Below are positions 32,346 through 44,253 of a DNA stretch of 64,000 bases, piece by piece (position 1 is the first letter of the stretch; each line of letters begins with the position of its first letter). The position numbers and the translations under genes were made by a program. Under the pieces are notes generated by a model. That model saw nothing but the letters and a program-made list of their open reading frames with translations, ran no database searches and was not told the DNA's origin. This DNA is from Fragilaria crotonensis (taxonomy: Eukaryota > Bacillariophyta > Fragilariophyceae > Fragilariales > Fragilariaceae), in assembly GCA_022925895.1 (NCBI GenBank), contig JAKSYS010000069.1, positions 62,001-126,000 on the forward strand, written 5' to 3'.

Positions 32346-33114
32346 TTGCGCGAATTCCACTTCTTTTATTTGCACATGATGATGTTTTACCGGGAAGCTG
32401 AAAAAGGAAGGAACGCGTGCCATGAAGCTTATGAGGCCTTGAGAGATGTGCTGAGCATGAACTTTACCGTAAAACGGTAAAAAAAGTGGACTAGATAGGC
32501 ATCCCCGCTCCATCATGCTGCTAGGGGCTCATGCCCTCTAGTAGCGTGCATTGTCGCCAAGTGCAAACCAAAATACTGGCGCACTACGGTTGCACTACCG
32601 GTAGAGTACTATGCACTATGCAACTATGCATTATATGCATTGGGTCTATATGCATCTGATTGGAACTGTAATAATACAATGCGTTATACAGTACCAACTA
32701 CTCCGTTATAGTACTGAGTACTGGAGTAATCTACCGGTAGCGTAGGAATACAGTCTTCTCGTCCCATCGTCGTATGCATATGTTCTGGAAGGTTCGTCAA
32801 GTTGACACTTGGTTCCCTTCGGTCCAGCAGCCCATCCCTACGTTTTACGTTTTGACACTTGACTTCGCGTGACGCGCCGAGAGGAAGTGTCTCTGCGGAA
32901 CGAATGGAATTAAGGCATACTCCCACATCTCATTGTTCCGCTCACATTGTATGCTACTCAGTCTCAATACAAAGCAGTGAACAATATCTGCTGCCCTGCT
33001 CTCGACTACTTGCTCGTACTCTACATTCCAAGCTTGAACCATTACTTGCGGCTATCGGTTATCGACATCGAGTGGCAGTATTGACTTTGACTTTTTGCAA
33101 TAAGAATAATAGTG
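32222..33114. other. Intergenic, duplication remnant then GTAC-rich DNA
   Basis: Begins with the rest of the duplicated Zn2Cys6 segment. From about 32560 it is rich in GTACTA, ATGCAT and CCGGTA words. No further gene seen. Confidence 0.5.
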
Positions 33115-35543
33115 ATGATGATGACGATGAAGGGCCGTCGACTTGGACGTTCGTTTCAGACGCCAGCAATGACGAAATGGAAACGATGGAATAGTGCTGC
33201 TGCGACTGCAACTACTGCATCAACAGATACAACAAACGAACATTATCCCACTCTATTCTCTCCATTGACACTCCCCAACGGCATTATCTTGCCCAATCGC
33301 GTTCTCATGGGATCCATGCATACTGGATTGGAAGGTCATTCGATTCCATCTTGGTTTCAAAAATATGCCTTGGGTGTTCGGCATCCTCACGTGACATCCA
33401 ATCTAGATGAAATGGCAGCCTACTTTGCCGAACGAGCCCAGGGAGGAGTTGGACTCATGGTGACTGGTGGAATTGCTCCCAATCGAGCTGGATGGACTGG
33501 ACCCTTTGCGGCGAAATTATCCACCGCGGACGAGATGGAACTCCATAAAACAGTCACGCAAGCTGTGCATCAAGTTGACATGAATCAACAAGCGGTTACT
33601 GCCAAGATTTGCATGCAGATTTTACATACAGGAAGATACGCCTATCATCCCTTTTCTGTATCGGCATCACCCACCAAGAGTCCCATTACTCCCTTCAAGG
33701 CAAAGGGATTAAGCAAAAGTGGGATCCAGCAAACGCTTGCTGATTTTGTTCGTTGTGCCGCATTGGCACAAGAAGCTGGTTACGATGGTGTGGAAATCAT
33801 GGCCAGTGAAGGATATTTATTGTCTCAATTCCTGTCGCCACGTACTAATTTAAGAACCGATCAGTACGGAGGGTCGCTGGAAAATCGAGCTCGCCTCCCT
33901 CTCGAAATTATCAAGCAGACCCGAGAGGCATGTGGAGAACAGTTCATTATCATCTTTCGACTTTCCTTGCTTGACTTGGTAGAAGGTGGTCTGCAGTGGG
34001 ACGAATGCGTTCAAGTCGCCCAATGGGTCGAAGAGGCCGGCGCAACGATCCTTAATACTGGTATTGGATGGCATGAAGCGAGAGTTCCAACCATTTCGAC
34101 TGCTGTGCCCCGCGGTGCCTTTGTCCAACCCACTGCAGCCCTCAAGGCAACTGGTTTGATTGGTATTCCCTTGGTTGCTACAAATCGCATCAATACACCA
34201 CAAGTGGCCGAAGACATTTTAAGTTCAAACGCCTCTGACCTTGTGAGTATGGCAAGACCACTCCTGGCTGATCCGGACTTTCTCGGCAAGGCAAAAGAGG
34301 GCCGCGCGGATGAGATCAATACCTGTATTGCATGCAATCAAGCATGTTTGGATCATGCCTTTGTTGGAAAGACTGCGTCCTGTCTTGTCAATCCACGTGC
34401 CGGACACGAAACCGAACTTTTGAAGCCAACGCTGTTGCCCGAGCAAGACCGCAAAACAATTGGAGTGATTGGTGCTGGTCCAGCAGGTTGTGCGTTTGCC
34501 GTGACGGCAGCACAACGAGGTCACAAGGTTACCTTGTACGATTCCCAAGCCGAAATCGGTGGACAATTTCACATGGCCAAGCGAATTCCTGGTAAGGAGG
34601 AGTTTTATGAAACACTCCGGTACTTTCGTACCATGTTGCAAAAGTCAGGCGTGAAATTGGTAAGCGGTACAACCTTGTCCAAGCAAGATATGGACGGTAT
34701 GCAAGACGTTGATAGGTGGATTGTTGCCACTGGAGTCAATCCGAGGGCTTTGGAAATTGAGGGCGCCGATCACCCAAAAGTACTCTCCTATATTGACGTA
34801 CTGAGGCATAATGCCAAAGTCGGGCAGAAGGTTGCGGTTGTGAGTATTGTTTGATTTGATCGTGTGGAGTGCATGCATTAACGACACTTACTTACGTCAT
34901 GTTCTTTTGTCAGATTGGAGCTGGTGGCATCGGTTTTGATGTGGCCGAATTTTTGTTGCATCACGACGGCCACGACAAGACTGCGACAGACGTTGATCTC
35001 CAAGAGTTTTGGACGGAGTGGGGTGTCGACCCCTCGAATGCGCACCGTGGCGGTTTGCAAAAGCCACAACATGCCGCCCCCAAGCGTCAAATCGTATTGC
35101 TCCAACGCAAGGATGGTAAGCTGGGTAAGGGGCTGGGAAAGACAACGGGTTGGATCCACCGAGCCATGTTGACAAAATCCGGTGCTGTCGAAATGGTGGG
35201 AGGCGTATCCTATGACAAGGTCGACGAGGACGGTAATTTGCACATCACCTACAAGGATGGTACGAAACGAGTTTTGGAGGTTGATAACATTGTGGTCTGC
35301 GCAGGCCAGCTGGTGAACAATTCGCTCGAACTGGAGTCGAAAGGAACTCCACTGGAGAACAAGGTATTCACAATTGGTGGCGCGTTTCAGGCGGGAGAGC
35401 TGGATGCCAAGCGAGCCATTGACATGGGAACCCGACTTGCGATGGCAATTCACAATGACGCGATTGTTCCTGGGAAGCATAAGTTGGAAGCACCTTCAGG
35501 AGCTGAGGAGAAAATGTTCAAATTCTTACAAAAGTGGGCCTAA
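33115..35543 (+). CDS. 2,4-dienoyl-CoA reductase, bacterial FadH type, probably mitochondrial
   Basis: 784-aa flavoenzyme that reduces conjugated double bonds during beta-oxidation of unsaturated fatty acids with NADPH. Exons 33115-34839 and 34914-35543 (GTGAGT...TCAG, phase 0) rejoin the second nucleotide-binding motif as KVAV-IGAGGIG. Order: a basic, Ser/Ala-rich presequence (about 35 residues, mitochondrial-like), an old-yellow-enzyme FMN barrel with QILHTGRYAYHP, the 4Fe-4S site (CIACNQACLDH... then ASCLVNPRA), an FAD motif (IGVIGAGPAGCAFA) and an NADPH-binding part. The three-cofactor layout is that of E. coli FadH. A related NADH:flavin oxidoreductase acting on another enone is the main alternative. 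Confidence 0.85.
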
Positions 35544-36004
35544 GATAGCATGTGAATTCGGACCGTTGCTGGATCTGAATAGTATCGTAGTATCGTCGTC
35601 CTTGTCCTGCACATAGAGTGAGGACCAAAAGACCATGATGAACAAGGCGTCAATTCTTCATTGATATCAATTACAATGCAGTGCTCGCATGGAATGCCAT
35701 GTGATGCGAAAGGCTCTCATTCATCGACGAATACAATACATCTTATTTGTTGGCGAAATCTGTAGGGCCAAAGGACTTCGTTGTTCCTCCAAATCTGCCT
35801 CTCTAAATTGTGGACTGGGAAGTATGCAATGCCGACTGTACCAGGTGCAGCGAACCCGTTTGGCGGTGACGCTACGGGCAGACATTACGCTTCAATTAGA
35901 TCTCTATTTCATGAAAGGATCTTCAACTATATGAATTATGGATACGGAGAAAAAGGGGCATGCCCTTGACAACCCGTGACGAGCAGGGACGATGTGGATG
36001 AAAT
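35544..36004. other. Intergenic between convergent genes
   Basis: 461 bases; one short frame at 35781-35969 has no family features. Nothing else recognised. Confidence 0.45.
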
Positions 36005-37029
36005 CTACATTCCACTCAATGGACGACGCTGAAAGATGAATGGATTGGCCTTGGAAGTGTCAACTGTGACCATGACTGGATCGGCAATTCCACCACGATC
36101 CACAATGGTGCGAAGAATATTCTTGGCACGGAATGGCGTGTCCTGAGCAAAGCGGTGCGCATCGCCCTGAAGGAACAAGAATGGCATATCTGGGAGACTC
36201 TCAGCTTCATCGGAAATGAAATCAAAGTATTTGGGATAGAGTTCAGGGCGTGGGAATGCTTGTCCAAAAATAACGACAGCGTCCACCAAACCAGCATGGG
36301 CAAAGGCTTTCAACTGAGTTCTGGTCCAATTAATATTGTCATTCTCGATGCGCAACCAGTTGGGTTTATTCTTGATGGCACGAACCCAGAGCGTGTGGAC
36401 GCTAATGAACAAGACGCGATGCGTGGTGATGGCAAAGTTCTCGGGGCGGGCCAACTGTCTGCGAACATTGAACTTGGTGATGGGCCAATTCTCCTCGAGA
36501 CGGAGGAGATATTCAGTCCACCAAGCAAAACCTTGCAGCCAATTGTTGCAATCATAGTAGCAGTTGTCGCCAGGAATAATGAAGGTGGGAGTTGGGCTTG
36601 TCTTGAGGACCGCTGCGATCTCCTGGTATGGCTGCGCCTTGCACAGTGGAGTTCTGCGTTGAAGAGATCCGCTGGTAAGAATCGGAAACGAGACCAATGC
36701 GGGGCTGACTACTACTTCCAAGTTTGACCGATGCGCACGTACCTGTCTTGCATATCTCCGAGGTGAATGGTGAAATCAGCAGTTGGATCAAGGATGGCAA
36801 GCTGGTGGGGGAGGTTTTCCTTCTCGGTCTGAGAATAAGGCGTATCGCCCATGGCATAGAAGCGGACTGGCCGAACCTTCAAATTGCGACGAATCTCGCG
36901 ATTAGACACTGCCACATCGAACTCGGCAACGCCCGAATGAACGTCCTCGGAAATGCTCTTAGCTTGCAACTGGTGGTAGACAAGAGCGACGGCGCCGCAG
37001 GCAACAACGGAGAAATAGATGACTTTCAT
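36005..37029 (-). CDS. Calcineurin-like metallophosphoesterase with N-terminal anchor
   Basis: 311-aa protein from two exons (37029-36743 and 36653-36005; 89-nt GT-AG intron; phase 2). The join reads HLGDMQDR-TPLCKAQPYQ. Metal-binding motifs in order: YAMGDTPYS, HLGDMQD, IPGDNCYYDC and FLQGDAHRF, the expected GD / GDxxD / GDN / GDxH series of metallophosphoesterases. Residues 3-22 form a signal peptide or membrane anchor (VIYFSVVACGAVALVYH). The substrate is unknown. An open frame with a possible GTGAGT donor lies just upstream (37096-37356) and could be an earlier exon, which would place the hydrophobic segment internally. Confidence 0.72.
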
Positions 37030-38443
37030 GTTTTTCACTTTTCTGCCTTTCGAATATTGTGAGCAGTAATTCCCGAAGAGCTTTCCTCTGGTGACTCACA
37101 TGTACGAATCAATGTCGGCTTTCTCATGAAAACCAGACTCAGGATGGTGTGCTTCACCTGAAAATCTGTTTGCACTCGGGTTCAGGGGACGCACATGGTT
37201 CCAAAAGTTCAACTGAGCCAATGCGATACCACCAATCTCCGTGAACTGGGACTTTGAGGTTACCACGGAGCATTCCGAGGGCACATCTTTAGTACCGTTA
37301 CGGCGATTATCGAATATCAAAATTTCGAAGCCAGTCCACGAACGAACCGAGAAGCACTGTTGACATCATGCGATCCCCGAGGCAATGACGCCAAAGAGTG
37401 ACCGCTCGGAAAGCATGCCACGCCATTTATTCTTTTACAGGGTGAACGTTTTTGTCCACCATCAAGTGTGTTTTGTCTTTGGCGCAGCTTGGGCTAGTCA
37501 CCAACAAACTTCTTTTTTTGTTAACCCAAAGTTCTTCCTGAAACAATGCCGCATCATCGTCTAGAGCAGAGCGCCCCCGCTAGTTGTCTGAATCTTATGC
37601 AAAGTACATTTGGTTGAATATTTTCACATGAGAAAAGTTGTGCTAGGTGCTGGGTTCCACCCTGAATCGGGTACAATTCTGTCTTATACTCCCAAATTGT
37701 AAACCCTCAGTTCTAACATGGGTGAAGCCATTCTTCTGAACTAGATTTTCCAGTTCAGGGCTTCGAGAGATCTTCTAGCACATGTGGTTTGATTGCAGGC
37801 CTTGCAACCTGGTGGAAGTAGGCCAACCGTTCCTGCTGTAACCAACTTGCTGACATCAATGTGTGATGATGGGTGCGATGGGACATGTCCACTGAGTTAC
37901 AATACGGGGTACACCTGTACCTGGTATGCTCAGTACTACAGTATTAAGTACAACAGTGTTTGATATTACATAGATCGAATGACGTTTTGGAGAATAAACT
38001 GGCGGACCCGCCTACATTTATTCATACAAACAGATTTGTATGAAGAGCCATAGCGGCATGTACTGGAATTTGGAGAGCTCTGTCGGATGGCACCCAAAGT
38101 TCTAGCGGGATTCAGTCATTCGCCGACATTTCTCTGATCCAAACATGATACTGGCTTCTGCCCCGTTCATGTACAAACACGTATGCGATCATACAATCTC
38201 CTCTCCAGCTATTTTCTTTGACAGTCTGCACTTAGGTCTGAACGGAAAGGGAACCGCGCTAGTCCACTGTATTGTTTTTGGCGGAATTTTAAATTTGCTC
38301 CCAACCGCTCCTCTCAAGATCAACTCCGTCCTTCATCCATCTTGGCAACTAATCGTACCACATACACGAGTATTCCCTTCCCTGTCTCGACAGGACTGGA
38401 CCGCACCTTGAACGACGTCCGACCTCATCCAATCTTGAAAAAA
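37030..38443. other. Intergenic with one orphan frame on the minus strand
   Basis: About 1.4 kb between divergent genes. At 37356-37096 (minus) an acceptor-like AACAG opens an 85-residue frame with protein-like composition (WTGFEILIFDNRRNG, GGIALAQLNFWNHVRPLNP) and a GTGAGT donor near its end. I do not recognise it. The remainder (37400-38440) shows nothing coding. Confidence 0.35.
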
Positions 38444-41235
38444 ATGCGGACCCGGTCAATGGCTTCGATCCTGTTGCTTGCCGCTTTGGCAAGAGGCGTC
38501 GAATCTCACGGCTATCTCAAATCACCAAGGTGCGAGGGTTGATGGACATCCAATGTGATTGTATGCGCCAATTCACTCATTTCTTTTATCTTAATGGAAC
38601 CCATATTAACAGGTCAAGAAACTATATTGCGTGGCAAGATGGTGTGTGGTCGGGAGGATCGTCGACTTCTTATCCAAAGGAGGATTGTCCTCATTGTGCC
38701 AACATTGGTGGCACTGCTGGTCAATGTGGAGTGATCGGGAGCAGGAACTACGATGAGAACTTGAACGTATTTGGGAAACCAATGGCTACCAACCCACAAG
38801 CAAAATATGCGCAAGGTCAGGTGATTGATATTGATGTTGTTCTCACAGCTCATCACATGGGACACTTTGAGTTCTCGGCCTGCGCAATTGAAGAAGGCGG
38901 AGTTGCGTCAGGTGATTGTTTCAAGGAATATCCACTTGAATTCGTTGAAGATCCGCTGTACGGTGCTCCTAAAGATTCAAACTACCCATACCGTGCCTAC
39001 ATCGCTACTCCGGGACGCGCCAGAAGCGACAACACCGGCCTTGCTGGCACATTTTATCGTTTCAGTATGAAACTTCCTGATAATCTATCAGGGGATATAG
39101 TACTCCTTCAGTGGCACTATTACACCGCCAACAGTTGCGTGTATCCCGGCTACTCTTCATATCCATATCCATCCGATTGGGGCACTTTTCAAACTGGTAC
39201 TGGCATCTGCAACAACATACCTTCTGATGGGAGGGGTCTGCCTGGTAGGTTTCACACTCTTGAGTCACTCTCGTGTGCTGTTTGAGCATTGGTGTTTGTC
39301 CTAACGTTTTAGCCGACAGAACAATTCTGGAACTGCGCCGAGATTTCCATTCATGGAGGCCCCGTTGCTCCAACAACCCCGGCACCCGTTCCTGCCCCAT
39401 CTGTACCCACCCCTACGGCTCCAACCACGTATCCCCCTTCTCCGAATTCTCCCACTGGTGGATCCCCCGCGTCGGGATCTGAGACGTCAAGTTATTGTGC
39501 AAACGGCAAAGTAGGAAACGGCCGCTGCTCGGACTCTTCCTTGTGCTGTTCTCGAGCTGGCTTCTGTGGCAGCGGGGAGCCCTACTGCGGCTCGTCTCCT
39601 CAACGGTCCCCTGCTCCTCAACGATCGGTTGCTCCGCGAAGCCCAAGTCCCACAAAGGCAGCTGCTCCCGCAGGGGTAACACCAATTCCGTTTCCCGACT
39701 ATGCGACAGGTGACTGTTCTGGTATTGACAACGTCATGTCAGTCAACCTTGGGTATTATCAGAGTTGGGCCATTTATCGTGATGTCGGATGCAACCCGGT
39801 CACACCTGAGGACATTGATGTGAAAAGCAATGCGTATACGCATCTGGTGTATACGTTTGCTTCCATAAGCTCTGACTTCAAGGTTGAACCCTGGGATGGG
39901 AATCCATACGCCGAAGTTCCGCAATACTTGGCCTTCAATGCTCTCAAGGAAGTGTATCCTGGTTTAAAGACCATGATTGCCGTCGGTGGATGGACCTTCA
40001 ACGATCCGGGGGACACCCAGACTCGCTTCTCCGATGCGGCAAGTACCGAATCAAACCGAGCCACGTTCGCGGCGTCTTGCGTTGAATTCTGCCGTGCGTA
40101 TAACTTTGATGGTGTGGACTTGGATTGGGAGTATCCTGCCGACGATGGTCGTGGTGGAACGTCTGCGGACAAGACCAACTACGGACTCTTGGTGCAAGCC
40201 ATTCGTGCTGCGTTTGATGCCGCTCCTGAGGACTTTGTACTTTCCGTTGCGACTGCCGTTGCCAGTTTCCGCATTGACGAAGGATTCGATCTTCCTGCAT
40301 TGGCGCTGGGAGTTGACTTTTTTAACTTGATGACCTACGACATCCACGGTGTTTGGGATAGTTCGAAGAAGATCGGTGCCAACTCGGACATGCCCTACAT
40401 CTTCAATGCTGTCAAGTACTTTCTAGACGCTGGCATTTCACCCAACAAACTGGTCCTTGGTCTTGCAGCCTATGGGCATACGTTCACCTTGGCGGATACC
40501 ACTTGCACCACAGTAGGTTGCACATTCTTATCGGCATCCTTTGGAGGATGCGCAGGAGCTGATGGTTTCATGCCCTACTTTTCCATTGATGAGTATGTCC
40601 GTGGCGGCAACTACAACTCATTGAAGTTCAATGCAGATACGGGCACCATGGAGTTGGTGATTGACGATAGTACGTTTATCACCTACGACAATCCGGACAC
40701 GTTTGAGATCAAGAATGATTTTGCATCAAAGGCGTGCTTTCGTGGCATCATGTGGTGGGCAGTAGACATGAAACAACGACCAATCCTCTTGGGATCAAAT
40801 CCGCGTCCAAGTCCAAGTCCTGCTGTTTCCTCGCCTGCAGGCCAACCAAGCTCCACAACGTCCGACTGGAAGACATGGGTGGTATCCACGGATCTGCGTT
40901 GTGGGACATCCGAACTGGACGCTCGTGGGAATTGCCGACCAACATGCACCTCGTCCGAGGATTGCACCGAATCGGGTCACAAGTGTTGGCGAGTTCATGA
41001 GAATTACTGTGGAAGCAAACCTCCTCTCAAGGAGGAATGTGACCAGTCATCACCCTTCAGCACCGGTCTTCGTTGCGGCCCGACTGAAGTTTTGGCCCGC
41101 GAAACGTGTGGCAGTCCCTGTACATCTGTGTTCGATTGCGATTCCGATGCTGGGGAGTACTGCTTCGCATTGAATCCCAACTATTGTGGTGGATGCAGCA
41201 GCACCAATACTCGGACCCTCCGAGGTGGAAAGTAG
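38444..41235 (+). CDS. LPMO-CBM18-GH18 chitinase fusion with two Cys-rich modules
   Basis: 877-aa secreted chitin-degrading enzyme. Exons 38444-38529, 38613-39244 and 39320-41235; all phases agree. Signal peptide 1-21, then mature His22 (SHGYLKSPR), the copper-binding N-terminal His of an LPMO (AA10/AA15-like, chitin-binding type-4). TAHHMGHFEF supplies the second His, and the domain closes with LPEQFWNCAEIS across intron 2. A Pro/Thr linker leads to a hevein-type CBM18 (about 297-330; CCSRAGFCG). A second linker leads to GH18 (about 363-735) with catalytic FDGVDLDWEYP near 500. Two 46-residue Cys-rich repeats follow (CGTSELDARGNC / CGPTEVLARETC) and the end is at 877. Oxidative cleavage and hydrolysis are thus joined in one chain. 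It heads a tandem of three GH18 genes. Confidence 0.88.
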
Positions 41236-42591
41236 CGTGCTGGACATCGAATCTCTATGTTGACCGCTTGAACCAAGTATGCAGCCTTGAACGGCGGTCG
41301 GAATCGATCCAATGATACCTGTAGGATGCTTTGACGCCTGAGATTGCATTTGCCATTGCGAGCGAATGCGACTAACACACGATTTACGAACGCTAGTTGC
41401 TTCTGGCATGAAAGCCATCAATTGGGGTACGACACGAGTACAACAACGAACGAACACGGACGGAAACGTTGATTCGAAGGCCTGTTCCTGGCTCCTCAGA
41501 AAAAATCAATAGTAGAACTCGGAACATGTGGTACTGAGAATCTGACGGTGCTGTCAAATGCCTTTGTATCCGGAGTTAGACGTCGGAGATCATGTAGAGT
41601 TGCTGCACTATTTACGACAGTATAGAGCTATAAGTAGACTTCATTACCATTCATTTCAAAGACGCTTTACAATCACTGCTGTAACGATTGATGGGTTCGA
41701 CGATCATGCGCTGCCAACACTTTTGTGCGCGTTCGGCGACCCCGTCCCGACCGACATCCCCGTTGGGTTGTGTTCGCCAAATTGTTCGTCTTGAAATAAG
41801 ATGATTCATGGACAGCCATCGCGGCAGAGACACCCACTTCCCAGGCAAATTTTTAATCACACATGTTATTACAGTTCTCGCGTCATGCTCTCAAGGACCA
41901 TTGTAGGACGAGGATGGGATTCGCGACATTCGAATTCCCTTCCACATGTAGCGATCTGGATACAAATACACAAGAAGAGGAATCCAAAATCCATTATCTT
42001 GCAGTGGAATTTTCGAGACCCTGTTCAATCGTACGATATGGCCGCCATACATGCGCGACGCCTCGACGATCTTGCCCACGACTTGGAAATGGGCTCGATA
42101 TCACGCCGTCACGTGGTTCGTTGGCGCATAAAATGTATACGGCAAAAAAAAGGTGGAGACAGACACGATTGAAGGTACGCCATCCACGATTTCGGGTACG
42201 GTATCGAGAGTGACACTCTGGTACGTCAGTACTTGAATTCTACGTGGCCTCCTAGTTTGCACTCCAAGTTCACGTCGCACTAAGACGGAGTACTGATTTT
42301 ACCAAGTATGGTAGTTTGCAGTGAAATACATACAGCGCCGTATATAATTATGAAGCGGGATACTGCTCACTCTGCCTTCTGACTCGGGCAGGAACAAGGA
42401 GTAAAAGGAAAAACGGCCACAAATTTTGATCAAGCAAATTAGTAATACCGTTCAACAAGCGTAATACTTGAAATACTTTACGTACATGTACCTGGAACTC
42501 TAATTGCATCCACACAACACAAACTCTCACAAATATCAACAATTATATAGCGATCTTGAAAGGTAAACAACTCAGAAATCGGAACTTGACA
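41236..42591. other. Intergenic between chitinase genes
   Basis: 1.36 kb. A 78-aa frame at 41558-41794 has acceptable composition but no known family, and overlapping frames at 41801-42213 are doubtful. An AT-rich TATATAG lies about 45 bases before the next start. Confidence 0.4.
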
Positions 42592-44253
42592 ATGATGAGT
42601 TTAAAGGGAGTGAGAACGTTTCCTTTTCTGTTTTTGTTATGCACAACAACAATCTTTCTCTTTGGAAGAGTTGAATCTGTGACGTTTCCAGATTCTGCGA
42701 ATGGCGATTGCGCTGCTTATGATGAGGTAATGACTGTCAATTTGGCATACTACCAAAGTTGGGCTATCTATCGAGACACGGATTGCCATCAAGTGGCACC
42801 AGAAGATCTAGATGTGAAAGGCAATGGATACACGCACGTGGCATACAGTTTCGTTTCCATCAATTCCACATTTCAATTAGAACCTTGGCTTTCCGATTAC
42901 GCGACGGAAGAACCATTCTACGAGAGATTCAACAGTATCAAAGATTCCAATCCTGGATTAAAAACACTGGCAGTGGTTGGTGGATGGACATTTAACAATC
43001 CAGGAGACACGGAGTTTCGATTCTCCGATGCCGTCGCTACTGCCGAGAGCCGAGCCACCTTTGCAGCATCGTGTGTGGAATTCTGTCGTCGTTACAATTT
43101 CGATGGCATTGATTTGGATTGGGAATTTCCAGGTGTACAGGGGGTCATTCCTCATGGTGGTAGAGCCGAAGACTACGTCAATTATGGACTCGTGGTGACA
43201 GAGATTAGGAAACTGTTTGATGCAGAGCCCGAGCCTCTGATACTCACTGTGGCAACACCGGTTGGAGTCTCTCGTCTCACTGCTGGGTTTGACCTATTGA
43301 CAATGCAAGAGGGAGTTGATTTCTTTCATCTCATGACCTACAACATCCATACGCACTTCCAACAAGACAGGATTCTCGGGGCCTCGACGGACATGAACTT
43401 CATCTTTCGCAACATCAAGTACCTTCTCGGCGTAGGCGTCAAGCCGAACAAGATTGTGCTTGGGCTGGCAGCCTACGGCCGCACATATACTCTGCAGGAT
43501 CCCAGTTGCCATACTGATGGGTGTTTCTTTGTCGATGGCGCCACATTTAGATGCGACGATGCCCTTGGATTCATGCCAATTTGGGCAATTGACGAGATTG
43601 TTGAAAGTGGCAATTACCAATCGCTGGTCATCAACCAGAAAACTGGCAACGCCGAGCTGTATGTGGATCAAGACCTCTATATCAACTACGACAACGCAGA
43701 AACGTACATGGAGAAGTACGATTATTCTTCTAAAAGCTGCTTCCGAGGTGTCATGTGGTGGTCCGCGGACATGAAACGGGATCCGATTTACATGCAAATG
43801 AGTGCTACACCCACCACAGTGCCAGCACCAACGACAAGTCGACCTTCCCGGGCTCCTACTGGCACTCCGTCAGTATCTCCTGTAACTAAACCGACGCTAA
43901 CGCTGCGGCCGACGCCTTTGCCGACACGTTCTCAGACAGACGACGCCGCGCCAACAGGTGCACCCACAGACGACGACGCCGCGCCAACAGGTGCACCCAC
44001 AGACGACGACGCTGCACCAACAGGTTCACCCACAGGCGTACCTACTGATGACGACGCCGCACCAACAGGTTCGCCCACAGACGACGATGCTGCGCCAACA
44101 GGTGCACCTTCAATTGAAGAATCAATTGCTCCGTCTGCCGAGTTTGTCGAAGAGCCGACTGGACCTCTTCGTCCGCCATCTGGGGTTTCACCTCAGCATT
44201 GCCTCTTTAGCTCCTTGGTCGCGGCATTGTTACTACTCGTCATGGTGAGATAA
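42592..44253 (+). CDS. GH18 chitinase with repetitive stalk and hydrophobic tail
   Basis: 553-aa single-exon protein. First true ATG is 42592, giving a signal peptide (FPFLFLLCTTTIFLFGRVES). The GH18 barrel begins at TFPDSANGDC and holds the catalytic FDGIDLDWEFP, the substrate-assisted signature DxxDxDxE. It ends at SCFRGVMWWSADMK. No CBM18 is present. A Pro/Thr stalk follows with about five copies of DDDAAPTGAPT or DDDAAPTGSPT, then a hydrophobic C-terminus (LVAALLLLVMV) typical of a GPI signal or membrane anchor. Likely an endochitinase displayed at the cell surface. It is a paralog of its two neighbours, between which it lies. Confidence 0.88.
   Translation: MMSLKGVRTFPFLFLLCTTTIFLFGRVESVTFPDSANGDCAAYDEVMTVNLAYYQSWAIYRDTDCHQVAPEDLDVKGNGYTHVAYSFVSINSTFQLEPWLSDYATEEPFYERFNSIKDSNPGLKTLAVVGGWTFNNPGDTEFRFSDAVATAESRATFAASCVEFCRRYNFDGIDLDWEFPGVQGVIPHGGRAEDYVNYGLVVTEIRKLFDAEPEPLILTVATPVGVSRLTAGFDLLTMQEGVDFFHLMTYNIHTHFQQDRILGASTDMNFIFRNIKYLLGVGVKPNKIVLGLAAYGRTYTLQDPSCHTDGCFFVDGATFRCDDALGFMPIWAIDEIVESGNYQSLVINQKTGNAELYVDQDLYINYDNAETYMEKYDYSSKSCFRGVMWWSADMKRDPIYMQMSATPTTVPAPTTSRPSRAPTGTPSVSPVTKPTLTLRPTPLPTRSQTDDAAPTGAPTDDDAAPTGAPTDDDAAPTGSPTGVPTDDDAAPTGSPTDDDAAPTGAPSIEESIAPSAEFVEEPTGPLRPPSGVSPQHCLFSSLVAALLLLVMVR
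43934..44110 (+). repeat. 33-base coding minisatellite in the chitinase stalk
   Basis: About five tandem 33-base units (ACAGACGACGACGCCGCGCC core), one interrupted by a GVPT insertion. Units encode DDDAAPTG[A/S]PT. Length is likely to vary between alleles. Confidence 0.8.

Noticed and set aside
40051-40347. Minus-strand frames within the chitinases
   Set aside because: Antisense shadows of the GH18 coding frame.
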